Positions 7,815 to 16,037 of a stretch of DNA of 64,000 bases are shown in pieces; position 1 is the first letter of the stretch; each line of letters starts with the position of its first letter. The notes beneath the pieces are model-generated. The model saw only the letters and a list, made by a program, of their open reading frames with translations. It did no database searches and was not told the origin of the DNA. Source of the stretch: Streptomyces luteolifulvus (lineage in GTDB: Bacteria; Actinomycetota; Actinomycetes; Streptomycetales; Streptomycetaceae); assembly GCF_008806595.1 (NCBI RefSeq), contig NZ_VZRB01000002.1, positions 248,001 through 312,000 of the forward strand. The letters run 5' to 3'. Position numbers and translations under genes: made by a program.

Positions 7815-7947
7815 GGGGCGCGCGCCTTCACGCGCGCCCCGGAGGCGGCCGCCGTGGACCCGCTCGGGTCCACGGACGCCCGGCCGGGAGCCGTCCCTCC
7901 CGGCCGGAGTTCAAGTGCCGCAGATCAAGTGCCGTACGGCACTGCGG
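7815..7947. terminator. Cluster of four palindromes between convergent genes
   Basis: Four inverted repeats are packed into 133 bases: GGGGCGCGCG-N6-CGCGCGCCCC (7815-7840), CCGTGGACCC-gctc-GGGTCCACGG (7852-7875), CCGGCCGGGAG-N6-CTCCCGGCCGG (7880-7907) and the uninterrupted 16-bp palindrome AGTGCCGTACGGCACT (7928-7943), extended by CCGCAG/CTGCGG arms. They sit between the convergent AraC and deaminase genes. One or two would suffice as a bidirectional terminator; four in a row is unusual. Confidence 0.7.
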
Positions 7948-7950
7948 AGT

Positions 7951-9321
7951 TCACCGGGCGGCGAGCCGCGCCAGCCGCCGTGCCTCCTCCCGGGTCGAGC
8001 GGGCGATGGCGTCCTCGTCGGCGTGCAGCAGCCGGCCGTTCTCCACGATCTGGCGGCCGCCGACGAAGGAGGCCGTGACCGGGGCCGCCGCGCCGAAGAC
8101 CAGCGCGGTCACCGGGTCGGCGATGGAGGCGTGGGCGAGGGTGTCCAGCCTCCACAGCACCAGGTCGGCGAGCTTGCCCGGCTCCAGGGAGCCGGTCTGC
8201 GGGGCACGGCCGAGGACCTGGGCGCCGCCGTATGTACCCAGCCGGAGCGCCTGACGGGCGTTCAGGGCGGCCTCGCGGTGGGCGCCGAGGCGGTTGATGA
8301 GCAGGGCGTTGCGCAGTTCGGTGTGGAGTTCGCCGGACTCGTTGGACGCCGTGCCGTCGACGCCGAGACCGACGGGGACGCCGGCGGCGAGCATGTCGGG
8401 GACCCGGGCGATGCCGGCGGCGAGCCGGGCGTTGGAGGACGGGCAGTGGGCGACCCCTGTCCGCGTCCGGGCGAAGGCGGCGATGTCGGAGTCGTTCATA
8501 TGGACGCAGTGGGCCATCCACACGTCCTCGCCGAGCCAGCCGGTGGACTCGAAGTAGTCGGTCGGGCCCATGCCGAACAGTTCGTGGCAGAACTTCTCCT
8601 CCTCCACGGTCTCCGAGCCGTGGGTGTGCAGCCGTACGCCCTTGCGGCGGGCCAGTTCGGCGCCCTGCCGGAGCAGTTCGGTGGAGACGGAGAAGGGGGA
8701 GCAGGGGGCGACGGCCACCTGGGTCATCGCGTCGAAGGAGGCGTCGTGGTGCTCGTCGATGGTCGCCTCGGTGGCGGCCAGGGCGCCGTCGAGGGTCTCG
8801 ACGGCGAAGTCCGGCGGCAGTCCGCCGTCCTTCTCGCTGCGGTCCATGGAGCCGCGGGCGAGGGTGAAGCGGACGCCCATCTCGCGGGCGGCGCGGATGA
8901 TGGCGCCGGACAGGTCGCCCGAGCCCTTCGGGAAGACGTAGTGGTGGTCCATGGCGGTGGTGACGCCGCCGCGGGCCATCATCGCGAGCGAGCCCTGCGC
9001 GGCCGAGTACACCATCTTCTCGTCGATGCGCGCCCAGGTCGGGTACAGCGCGACGAGCCAGTCGAACAGGTTGTGGTCGGTGGCCAGACCCCGGGTGATC
9101 CACTGGTAGTAGTGGTGGTGGGTGTTGACCAGGCCGGGAGTCACGAGGTGGCCGGAGGCGTCGATACGGCGCCCGACGTTCTCCAGGCCCTCGGGGGCCC
9201 GGCCCGCGCCGAGCGACTCGATGCGGTTGCCTGCGATGACGAGATGTCCGGTGGCGTACTCGGTGTCGTCGGCGTCCACGGTCGCGATCGAACAGTTCTC
9301 GATGACGATGCGCTGTGCCAT
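7951..9321 (-). CDS. 8-oxoguanine deaminase, amidohydrolase superfamily
   Basis: 456 residues of the metal-dependent amidohydrolase fold. The NTHHHYYQ motif (His68-70) opens the barrel and supplies metal ligands. LHTHGSE, AHCVHM and the GLGVDGTASN segment give the later histidines and the catalytic Asp. The overall pattern fits the 8-oxoguanine deaminase / AtzB-related hydrolases, which convert 8-oxoguanine to urate. It is the last gene of a minus-strand operon with OHCU decarboxylase, HIU hydrolase and uricase. That context supports a role in feeding oxidised purine into the urate pathway. The ribosome binding site is AAAGGAGAGG, and the gap after uricase is 38 bp. A guanine or triazine-type specificity cannot be excluded. 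Confidence 0.85.
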   Translation of the reverse strand: MAQRIVIENCSIATVDADDTEYATGHLVIAGNRIESLGAGRAPEGLENVGRRIDASGHLVTPGLVNTHHHYYQWITRGLATDHNLFDWLVALYPTWARIDEKMVYSAAQGSLAMMARGGVTTAMDHHYVFPKGSGDLSGAIIRAAREMGVRFTLARGSMDRSEKDGGLPPDFAVETLDGALAATEATIDEHHDASFDAMTQVAVAPCSPFSVSTELLRQGAELARRKGVRLHTHGSETVEEEKFCHELFGMGPTDYFESTGWLGEDVWMAHCVHMNDSDIAAFARTRTGVAHCPSSNARLAAGIARVPDMLAAGVPVGLGVDGTASNESGELHTELRNALLINRLGAHREAALNARQALRLGTYGGAQVLGRAPQTGSLEPGKLADLVLWRLDTLAHASIADPVTALVFGAAAPVTASFVGGRQIVENGRLLHADEDAIARSTREEARRLARLAAR

Positions 9322-9359
9322 CGTTCGTCCTCTCCTTTCCGTTCCTTTCCGTGTCCGCG

Positions 9360-10262
9360 TCAGAGGTTGGTGAGGTCCGCCGGGATCTTCGCCTCCCGGC
9401 CGTCCCGCAGGACGGTCGCCTCGATCAGTCCGTAGGGGCGGTCGGCCGCGAAGTACACAGCTCCGTCGGCGGTGGCGTTCTTCAGCCCGAAGGGCTCCAG
9501 GTCGACCAGGAAATGGTGCTTGTTGGGGAGCGAGAAGCGGACCTCGTCGATCTCGCTCCGGTTGTCGATGATCCGCGCGCCCATCCGGTAGAGGGTCTGC
9601 TGGAGCGACAGCGAGTAGGTCTCGGCGAAGGCCTGGAGCATGTGCTTGCGCACCTGCTCGTAGGACTTCTCCCAGTCGGGCATCTGCTGCTCGTCGCCGG
9701 ACCAGTTGAAGCGCCAGCGGGCGGAGACCTGGGTGGCGAGGATGCGGTCGTGGGCCTCGGGGAGCGTCGTGTACTTGTCCTTGACGTAGCCCCAGAACTC
9801 GGAGTCGGTCGAGTTCATCACGACGAGGTCCTTGAGCCCGGAGACGACCTCCCAGGCGGAGCCGTCGTAGGTGATCTGCGTCAGCCGGGTCTCCCGGCCC
9901 TGGCGGACGAAGGAGTGCGCGCCCTCACCGGAGTGCTCGATCCGCTCCCAGGCGTACTCCTCGATCCGGATACGGGCCCGGTGGATGGCTGGCTGGGAGG
10001 TCACGAAGTGACGGGCGAGGTGGATGCCGAACTGCTCGGCGGACTCGATGCCGTGCTCCTTGGCGAACGCGTACACCGTGTTCTTGGTGGTGTCGGTCGG
10101 CAGGACATTGGCGTTGGAGCCGGAGTAGTGGACCTCGTCCATGTCGCCGGAGAGCGACACGGACACGTTCAGGTCCTTGATGTGATGGGTGGCGCCGTCC
10201 CGCGTGATCTTGACGACTCGGTTCTCGGCCTTGCCGTACTGGTTCTGTCCCAGGATGGGCAT
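9360..10262 (-). CDS. Factor-independent urate oxidase (uricase)
   Basis: 300 residues, normal for bacterial uricase. It has two T-fold halves. The N-terminal YGKAENRVVKI holds the charge-relay Lys, and the VLPTDTTKNTVYAFAK region supplies the conserved Thr next to the urate site. NKHHFLVDLEPFGL near the C-terminus is the family signature. It oxidises urate to 5-hydroxyisourate with O2, cofactor-free, and releases H2O2. It lies 5 bases after uraH in the uraD-uraH-uricase-deaminase operon, which matches the enzymatic order. Confidence 0.96.
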   Translation of the reverse strand: MPILGQNQYGKAENRVVKITRDGATHHIKDLNVSVSLSGDMDEVHYSGSNANVLPTDTTKNTVYAFAKEHGIESAEQFGIHLARHFVTSQPAIHRARIRIEEYAWERIEHSGEGAHSFVRQGRETRLTQITYDGSAWEVVSGLKDLVVMNSTDSEFWGYVKDKYTTLPEAHDRILATQVSARWRFNWSGDEQQMPDWEKSYEQVRKHMLQAFAETYSLSLQQTLYRMGARIIDNRSEIDEVRFSLPNKHHFLVDLEPFGLKNATADGAVYFAADRPYGLIEATVLRDGREAKIPADLTNL

Positions 10263-10267
10263 GTGCG

Positions 10268-10672
10268 CTAGCTCCCTCGGTAAACGGAGTAGCCGAACGG
10301 GTTGAGCAGCAGCGGCACGTGGTAGTGCTCGCCCGGTACGACGGCGAACGTGATCGCCACCTCCGGGAAGAACACACCGGCACCGCTGTCCCGGTTCGCG
10401 GGGGCGTCCTGCTGCGCATCGGCTTGCTTCTTCACGACATTCTCGAAGTAGGCCTCGACGGCGAAGTCGAGCCGTACATGGGTCGTCCCCTCCGGCAGCG
10501 CCGGAAGGTCCTTGCACCGTCCGTCCGCGTCGGTCGCCGTGCCGCCGAGCGCCTGCCAGTCCGCCCCCGGTCCGGTGCGGGCGGAGAGCTGGACCGCGAC
10601 GCCCTGGGCGGGGCGGCCGATGCTGGTGTCCAGGATGTGGGTGGACACGGATGCGGTGGTGCTGGTGCTCAT
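10268..10672 (-). CDS. uraH: 5-hydroxyisourate hydrolase (transthyretin-like)
   Basis: 134 residues. It begins with the typical VSTHILDTSIGRPA stretch and ends in YRGS, the C-terminal signature that separates HIU hydrolases from transthyretins. The HYHVPLLLNPF segment carries another active-site His. It hydrolyses 5-hydroxyisourate to OHCU in the cytoplasm. Its ATG overlaps the uraD stop (ATGA at 10669-10672), so the two are translationally coupled. Confidence 0.96.
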   Translation of the reverse strand: MSTSTTASVSTHILDTSIGRPAQGVAVQLSARTGPGADWQALGGTATDADGRCKDLPALPEGTTHVRLDFAVEAYFENVVKKQADAQQDAPANRDSGAGVFFPEVAITFAVVPGEHYHVPLLLNPFGYSVYRGS

Positions 10673-11187
10673 GGTCGGGCGTCCTCTTCGACGAGTCGGG
10701 CCAGCCGGATACGGTTGATCCTGCCCAGCTCGGTGCGGACGGTCTCCCGCTCCTGCTCCGGCGAGTTGCCGATCCGTTCCTTCGCCGCGTCGCGCATCTG
10801 CTCGCCGGTCCGGCCGGTGGCGCAGATGAGGAAGACATGGCCGAACTTCTCCTGGTAGGCCAGGTTGAGTTCGAGCATCTCCGCCTTGAGCTCGTCGGAG
10901 GCGCCGGCCATGCCGCGCTGTTCGCGGGCCGAGGCCGGGTCGCCGGACCTGGGGCGGCCGATCGGCGGGTGCCCGGCCATCGCCTCCGCCAGGTCCTCGG
11001 CGGTCAGCGTCGCCGTCGCGGCGTCGCTCGCGGCGTACAGGTCGTCCGCGGTGGCGTAGGGGCGGGCGGCGATCAGCCGCTTTCCCCAGGCCGTGGAGGC
11101 GCACGCCTCGTGGAGGACGGCGAGGGCCGTGTGCTCCTCCAGGTCGTTGAACCGGGCCAGGCCCGGGGGCGTGGAAGTCGAAGTCAC
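10669..11187 (-). CDS. uraD: OHCU decarboxylase
   Basis: 172 residues, all-helical. The HPPIG motif (His active-site loop, about residues 73-77) and the EKFGHVFLICATGR motif define the family. It decarboxylates 2-oxo-4-hydroxy-4-carboxy-5-ureidoimidazoline to S-allantoin. It is the first gene of the operon; the GTG at 11187 has GGAGG about 5 bases upstream. A palindrome overlapping a -35-like TTGACG sits 75-90 bases upstream, so the whole urate operon is probably repressed from there. Confidence 0.95.
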   Translation of the reverse strand: MTSTSTPPGLARFNDLEEHTALAVLHEACASTAWGKRLIAARPYATADDLYAASDAATATLTAEDLAEAMAGHPPIGRPRSGDPASAREQRGMAGASDELKAEMLELNLAYQEKFGHVFLICATGRTGEQMRDAAKERIGNSPEQERETVRTELGRINRIRLARLVEEDARP

Positions 11188-11262
11188 CGGAGCCTCCGTG
11201 GCCGCGTACGGCCCTCGTGCTGAACGGACTGCGGTCAGCTAACGCCCCCTCACCGCATCACG

Positions 11263-11277
11263 TCAACACTTTGTTGA
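11263..11277 (-). promoter_or_regulatory. TCAACA-CTT-TGTTGA operator at uraD promoter
   Basis: A perfect 6-3-6 inverted repeat lies upstream of uraD. On the minus strand its right arm runs into TTGACG, a plausible -35 box, with TTAGCT about 18 bases further on as a candidate -10. A repressor bound here would cover the -35. The cognate protein is not known; the neighbouring HTH gene is one candidate. Confidence 0.6.
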
Positions 11278-11319
11278 AAATTCGGACGTGGCACATCCCG
11301 CGACGCCCCTCCGGCTCCG

Positions 11320-11688
11320 TCAGCCCTGTTTGTCCCGGTTGAGGTAGTTGTAGACGGTGAAGCGGCTCACCCCGAGTGCGCCGGCCACGGTCTCCACTCC
11401 GTGCCGCACGGAGAAGGCGCCGCGCGCCTCCAGTATCCGTACGACCTCCTGCTTGGCCTTGCGGTCCAGGTCGGCGAGCGGCTTGCCCTGCCGGCGCTCC
11501 ATGGCGGCCAGGATGTGGTCGAGCGAGTCCGCGAGCTGCGGCAGGCGTACGGCGACGACGTCGGCGCCCTCCCAGGCGAGCACGACGTCCTCGGGGCCGG
11601 CCTCGTCGGGCGGGATCATCTCCCCGCCCATGGAGTCGACCAGTGGTTTCACGGCCGCGATGAAGGGCCCGTCCCCGGCGCCGGTCAC
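11320..11688 (-). CDS. Small helix-turn-helix regulator with DauR/YheO-type HTH
   Basis: 122 residues. The C-terminal 55 residues (RKAKQEVVRILEARGAF, then VETVAGALGVSRFTVYNYL) match the HTH_22 domain of DauR/YheO-type regulators. The N-terminal about 65 residues are shorter than the PAS-like domain usual there. It lies just upstream of the uraD operon on the same strand, 132 bases away. It overlaps the preceding small gene by an ATGA. Position and family make it a candidate regulator of urate catabolism, but that is inference. Confidence 0.8.
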   Translation of the reverse strand: MTGAGDGPFIAAVKPLVDSMGGEMIPPDEAGPEDVVLAWEGADVVAVRLPQLADSLDHILAAMERRQGKPLADLDRKAKQEVVRILEARGAFSVRHGVETVAGALGVSRFTVYNYLNRDKQG

Positions 11689-11942
11689 CGGTCGGCCTCC
11701 GCGATCACATTGACCTGGAGCGTGATCCGGGTCGCGCCGGCCTCCAGCGTCCTGCGCAGCATCGCGTCCACGGCGGTGAGCACGGCGTCGGCACCGCCCT
11801 CCGCCGTGTTGCCGAACGGCCCGACGTCCACCGCGTCCAGGTCGGCCGTCTCGACGACACGGCGGGCCGCCCGCGCATGCGCGGGCGCCTCGTCGAGATC
11901 GAAGGGCTCGGTCGTGAACTCCACTCTCAATCGCACGCGCAC
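11685..11942 (-). CDS. Thiamine-binding (MTH1187/YkoF-like) small protein
   Basis: 85 residues with the ferredoxin-like pattern of the DUF77/MTH1187 family. It begins MRVRLRVEFTTEPFD, has VDVGPFGNTAEG in the middle, and ends in ATRITLQVNVI. Family members bind thiamine and sometimes serve as carriers or sensors. Its stop overlaps the start of the HTH gene (ATGA), so the pair is co-translated, which hints at ligand sensing for that regulator. No TPP-riboswitch-like sequence is visible upstream. Confidence 0.75.
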   Translation of the reverse strand: MRVRLRVEFTTEPFDLDEAPAHARAARRVVETADLDAVDVGPFGNTAEGGADAVLTAVDAMLRRTLEAGATRITLQVNVIAEADR

Positions 11943-12349
11943 AACCTAACCCGCTGCACCAAGGTGCGGGCAGCCCTCATCGGCAGGAGATCCGGGTACG
12001 GCGCTCGCGGCGGCGGCGATGACGGTGCCGACCGTGTCATGGGCGACGGGCGCCGTCCCCGGCACGGGCCTCCGCGCCCGGATGCCAGGCGCCCGCCGTG
12101 CAGGCGCCGAGCGTGCAGGCGCCGGGCGTCTGCACGGATGTGCGGGCAGCCCTCACCCGCACGACATCAGGGCGACGGACCCGCCGTCCCCGTGCTGCTG
12201 CCCGGCGACGGACCGCTGACCAGCGGCGGCTGACCCGTCACAGCGGGAAGTCGATGGCCTCCACCCCCTCCACAACCGCGGCTACCGGGGGGTAATCTCG
12301 CCACCCGCCGGACAGCACGAGACCGGCGGGTGAGCGCGAAGGGGCCCTC
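11943..12349. other. Intergenic region with a 16-bp direct repeat
   Basis: No credible gene is seen in these 407 bases. GTGCGGGCAGCCCTCA occurs twice, at 11964-11979 and 12140-12155. Between them is a run of GTGCAGGCGCC-type short repeats (about 12098-12130). The region separates the minus-strand thiamine-binding gene from the plus-strand sigma factor, so it must hold both promoters. Confidence 0.5.
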
Positions 12350-13426
12350 ATGGCTACGGACAGGCCCGCGGACATGGACGCGGCCGACGAGCGTTGGCAG
12401 CGCATGTGGAGCCACCGTGAGCAGTTGCTCAAGGTGGCCCGGCGCAGGTCGATGAGCCTTGAGGACGCCGAGGACGCGGTGCACGAGGCGATGCTGCGGG
12501 CCGCCGAGCGCCCCGACCTGGACGACGAGCGGCTGGCGGCCTGGCTGACGACGGTGACCATGCGGCTGTGCGTGGACCGCTATCGGCAGGTCAACCGCGA
12601 GGCCGAGGTCCGCACCAGTCCGACGCTGATCGCGCCCGGTCCGGTGCCGGTCGAGGAGGCCGTGTGCGACCGGGCCGAGGCGAGGTGGCTGGCCGTGCGC
12701 AGCGGGGAGCTGCCCGCCCGCCAGGCCGAGGCGCTCCGGCTGAAGTCGGAGGACCTCGACGTCGGCCAGGTCGCCGTCCGGATGGGGCTGAGCTACCGGA
12801 CCGTCGAGTCGCTGCTGGCCAGGGCCCGGCGGACGCTCAGGAACTCGCTGGCCGCGACGCTCGGGTTCGCGCTGTTCCTCCTCGGGCGGGGGCGCCCCCG
12901 CCCCGTGGGCAAGGCGCAGGCCGTGGCGGCCGCCTCGACGGCGGCGACCCTGGCAGTGGCCGGATTCGTGCTGCCGTACGCGCTCGACGCGGGCGGGAAC
13001 GACCCGGCGCCGCGGCCGTCCACCTCGCGCGGCACGGAGGCGCTCCGCACCGACGGCACCGGCGAGGCGGTCCCCGCCCCTCGCACCACGGACCGCTCCG
13101 CTGCGACGGTGGCCGCCTCGGCGACGCCCGGGTCACGCGACGACGGATCCCTGCTGCCCCTGTCCGTGCCACCGCTGCCGGACGTCTCGATCCCGGCGCT
13201 GCCTCCGGTGCCGGCTCCGGACGTCCCGCGGGTGCCCGATGTGCCCGGACTGCCGGAGGTCACGGGTCTGCCCGACCCGTCGAAGGCTCTGCCCGACCCG
13301 ACGGATCTGACGGACGTGCCGGATGTACCGGACGTGACCGGGGTGCCGGATCCGACAGACGCGCCGGACGTCCCCGCCGTACCTTCCGCCTCGCTCCCCG
13401 CTCCCACCCCCAGCACGCTTCCGTAG
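12350..13426 (+). CDS. ECF sigma factor with membrane segment and proline-rich tail
   Basis: 358 residues, twice the usual ECF length. Residues 20-85 form sigma region 2 (LEDAEDAVHEAMLRA, then AAWLTTVTMRLCVDRYRQ). Residues 118-165 form region 4 (LPARQAEALRLKSEDL, then VAVRMGLSYRTVESLLARARR). A short hydrophobic stretch (about 167-179), a basic spacer and a clear membrane helix (about 190-210) follow. The last about 145 residues are Ser/Thr- and Pro-rich with repeated PDVP, GLPDP and DVPDV units. With one true helix the tail would be outside the cell, tethering the sigma to the membrane. No anti-sigma gene is adjacent. The mce operon begins 107 bases downstream on the same strand, so it may be the target or be co-transcribed. 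The promoter specificity is unknown. Confidence 0.85.
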   Translation: MATDRPADMDAADERWQRMWSHREQLLKVARRRSMSLEDAEDAVHEAMLRAAERPDLDDERLAAWLTTVTMRLCVDRYRQVNREAEVRTSPTLIAPGPVPVEEAVCDRAEARWLAVRSGELPARQAEALRLKSEDLDVGQVAVRMGLSYRTVESLLARARRTLRNSLAATLGFALFLLGRGRPRPVGKAQAVAAASTAATLAVAGFVLPYALDAGGNDPAPRPSTSRGTEALRTDGTGEAVPAPRTTDRSAATVAASATPGSRDDGSLLPLSVPPLPDVSIPALPPVPAPDVPRVPDVPGLPEVTGLPDPSKALPDPTDLTDVPDVPDVTGVPDPTDAPDVPAVPSASLPAPTPSTLP

Positions 13427-13533
13427 GCCCCGTAGACCCGCTCGAAAAAAATCCGCGACCAGAGCGACGGACACCCCGCCCCTCCCCGTAGAGCAGATGT
13501 CGGAGCTGCTCCACGGGCCGAAAGGTGGACCGG

Positions 13534-14463
13534 ATGGGTGTCGAGATCTGTGTGGAAGGGCTGACCAAGTCCTTCGGTCACCAGGTCATCTGGCAGGACG
13601 TCTCGCTGACCCTGCCCGCGGGAGAGGTGTCGGTCATGCTCGGCCCCTCGGGCACGGGCAAGTCGGTGTTCCTCAAGACGCTCGTCGGGCTGCTCAAGCC
13701 GGACCGGGGCTCGGTACGGGTGGCGGGCCGGGACATCACGAAGCTCCGTGAGCACGAGCTGTACGAGGTGCGGAAGCAGTTCGGCGTGCTGTTCCAGGAC
13801 GGCGCGCTGTTCGGCTCGATGAACCTGTACGACAACATCGCCTTCCCGCTGCGCGAGCACACCCGCAGGTCCGAGAGCGAGATCCGGCGCATCGTGCTGG
13901 ACAAGATGGACATGGTCGGGCTGATCGGATCCGAGAGAAAGCTGCCCGGCGAGATCTCCGGCGGCATGCGCAAGCGGGCCGGTCTCGCCCGGGCCCTGGT
14001 CCTCGACCCGGAGATCATCCTCTTCGACGAGCCCGACTCGGGTCTCGACCCGGTGCGCGTCGCCTATCTCAACCAGCTGATCGTCGACCTCAATGCCCAG
14101 ATCGACGCGACCTTCCTGATCGTCACGCACGACATCGCCTCGGCCCGCCAGGTGCCGGACAACATCGGGCTGCTGTTCCGTCGCGAGCTGGTCATGTTCG
14201 GGCCCCGGGAACGGCTGCTGACCAGCGACGAGCCGGTCGTACGGCAGTTTCTGAACGGCCGGATGCAGGGCCCGATCGGCATGGCGGAGGAGAAGGACGC
14301 GGCGCAGGTCGAGCAGGAGCTCGCCCAGCTCGCCGACCGGGCGCCCGTCCAGGCGCCGACGCCCCGTCTGCTGCCGGGGCCGGGCATCACCCGCCCGCCC
14401 CGCTGGGAGGCGATCGCACGGCGGGAGGCGGAGCTGCGCCGCAGGGAGGTGGCGGACGTATGA
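13534..14463 (+). CDS. Mce-system ABC transporter ATPase (MlaF/MceG type)
   Basis: 309 residues. The Walker A is GPSGTGKS (37-44) and the signature is EISGGMRKRAGLARAL. The Walker B is IILFDEPDSGLDP, in the SGLDP form typical of MlaF/Mkl ATPases, followed by the His-switch LIVTHDI. The C-terminal about 65 residues are an extra Glu/Pro-rich tail. It powers lipid or steroid uptake through the YrbE permeases and the Mce ring. I chose ATG 13534 (AAAGGTGG 6 bases upstream) over an in-frame GTG at 13525. The stop overlaps the next start (GTATGA), so translation is coupled. Confidence 0.93.
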   Translation: MGVEICVEGLTKSFGHQVIWQDVSLTLPAGEVSVMLGPSGTGKSVFLKTLVGLLKPDRGSVRVAGRDITKLREHELYEVRKQFGVLFQDGALFGSMNLYDNIAFPLREHTRRSESEIRRIVLDKMDMVGLIGSERKLPGEISGGMRKRAGLARALVLDPEIILFDEPDSGLDPVRVAYLNQLIVDLNAQIDATFLIVTHDIASARQVPDNIGLLFRRELVMFGPRERLLTSDEPVVRQFLNGRMQGPIGMAEEKDAAQVEQELAQLADRAPVQAPTPRLLPGPGITRPPRWEAIARREAELRRREVADV

Positions 14464-15230
14464 GCCTGTCACCGACCGGAGCGCTGAGACAGTCGGGCCA
14501 CCTCTTCGCGATGGCCCTGGACGTCCTGCGGACGCTGCCCCGCCGGCCCTTCCAGGCACGGGAGTTCATCCAGCAGGCCTGGTTCATCGCGAGCGTCACC
14601 ATCCTGCCGACGGCGCTGGTGTCCATCCCGTTCGGCGCGGTCATCGCGCTGCAGATCGGCAGCCTGACCCGGCAGCTGGGCGCGCAGTCCTTCTCCGGGG
14701 CCGCCTCGGTGCTCGCGGTGCTGCGGGAGGCCTCGCCGATCGTCACCGCGCTGCTGATCGCGGGCGCCGGCGGCACGGCGATCTGCGCGGACCTCGGGGC
14801 GCGGAAGATCCGCGAGGAGATCGACGCGATGCAGGTCCTCGGTATCGACCCGATCCACCGGCTCGTGGTGCCCCGGGTGCTGGCGTCGATGGTGGTGGCC
14901 GTGCTGCTCAACGGACTGGTGTCGGTGGTCGGCGTCGCGGGCGGCTATTTCTTCAACGTCGTCCTGCAGAACGGCACTCCGGGCGCCTATCTCGCCTCCT
15001 TCACCACGCTCGCCCAGCTGTCCGATCTGTGGGCGGCGGAGATCAAGGCGCTGGTGTTCGGGGCGATCGCGGCGATCGTCGCCTCCTACAAGGGACTTAC
15101 GGCGAAAGGCGGGCCGAAGGGCGTGGGCGACGCCGTGAACCAGTCGGTGGTGATCACCTTCATGGTGCTGTTCGTGACGAACTTCGTGATGACCGCCGTG
15201 TACTTCCAAGTCGTTCCGCAGAGGGGCTGA
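14460..15230 (+). CDS. Mce ABC transporter permease YrbEA (MlaE family)
   Basis: 256 residues with about five membrane helices and the MlaE signature region (LREASPIVTALLIAGAGGTAICADLG, EEIDAMQVLGIDP). The EEIDAMQVLGIDP loop is the coupling helix that meets the ATPase. It forms, with the following YrbEB, the inner-membrane core through which substrate delivered by the Mce proteins passes. The ATG overlaps the ATPase stop by 4 bases and the next gene starts 3 bases later. Confidence 0.94.
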   Translation: MSLSPTGALRQSGHLFAMALDVLRTLPRRPFQAREFIQQAWFIASVTILPTALVSIPFGAVIALQIGSLTRQLGAQSFSGAASVLAVLREASPIVTALLIAGAGGTAICADLGARKIREEIDAMQVLGIDPIHRLVVPRVLASMVVAVLLNGLVSVVGVAGGYFFNVVLQNGTPGAYLASFTTLAQLSDLWAAEIKALVFGAIAAIVASYKGLTAKGGPKGVGDAVNQSVVITFMVLFVTNFVMTAVYFQVVPQRG

Positions 15231-15233
15231 GGC

Positions 15234-16037
15234 ATGGCGCTGTTGAACCGTCTGGAGGAGCTGGGCACCCAGCTCTCCTTCTACGGACGCTCGCTGGCCT
15301 GGACCGGCCGTACCGTGCGCCGCTACAAGAAGGAGATCCTGCGGCTGCTCGCCGAGGTGAGCTTCGGCCGCGGCGCCCTCGCCGTCGTGGGCGGCACGGT
15401 CGGCGTCATCGCCTTCCTGTCGTTCTTCACCGGCACCGAGGTGGGCCTTCAGGGGTACGCCGCGCTCAACCAGCTCGGCACCTCCAACTTCGTGGCGTTC
15501 CTGTCGGCCTACTTCAACACCCGGGAGATCGCCCCGCTGGTGGCCGGGCTCGCGCTGTCGGCGACCGTGGGCGCGGGATTCACCGCCCAGCTCGGTGCGA
15601 TGCGGATCAGCGAGGAGACCGACGCGCTCGAGGTGATGGGTGTGCCCTCGCTGCCGTTCCTGGTGACCACCCGGATGATCGCCGGATTCGTCGCCGTCGT
15701 CCCGCTGTACGTGATCGGGCTGCTGTCCTCGTACCTCGCCGCCCGCACCATCACCACCGGCTACTACGGGCAGTCGGCGGGCACCTACGACCACTACTTC
15801 CAGCAGTATCTGCCGCCGGTGGACGTGCTGTGGTCCTTCGGGAAGGTCCTCGTCTTCGCCGTCCTGATCATCCTGGTGCACTGCTTCTACGGCTACTACG
15901 CGAGCGGCGGCCCGGCGGGCGTCGGCGTCGCGGTGGGCCGCGCCGTGCGGACCTCGATCGTGGCGATCAACGTTCTCGATTTCTTCCTGTCGTTGGCCAT
16001 CTGGGGCGCCAACACGACCGTACGGATTGCGGGGTGA
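15234..16037 (+). CDS. Mce ABC transporter permease YrbEB (MlaE family)
   Basis: 267 residues, the second MlaE-type permease. It has an amphipathic N-terminal region (about 1-40), five membrane helices and the coupling motif MRISEETDALEVMGVPSLPF. The EETDALEVMG form is the hallmark of the second YrbE of mce operons. The terminal GTGA overlaps the GTG start of mceA. Confidence 0.94.
   Translation: MALLNRLEELGTQLSFYGRSLAWTGRTVRRYKKEILRLLAEVSFGRGALAVVGGTVGVIAFLSFFTGTEVGLQGYAALNQLGTSNFVAFLSAYFNTREIAPLVAGLALSATVGAGFTAQLGAMRISEETDALEVMGVPSLPFLVTTRMIAGFVAVVPLYVIGLLSSYLAARTITTGYYGQSAGTYDHYFQQYLPPVDVLWSFGKVLVFAVLIILVHCFYGYYASGGPAGVGVAVGRAVRTSIVAINVLDFFLSLAIWGANTTVRIAG

Noticed and set aside
11943..12349. 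A TPP riboswitch for the thiamine-binding gene
   Set aside because: The consensus helices and pyrophosphate-binding sequence are absent.
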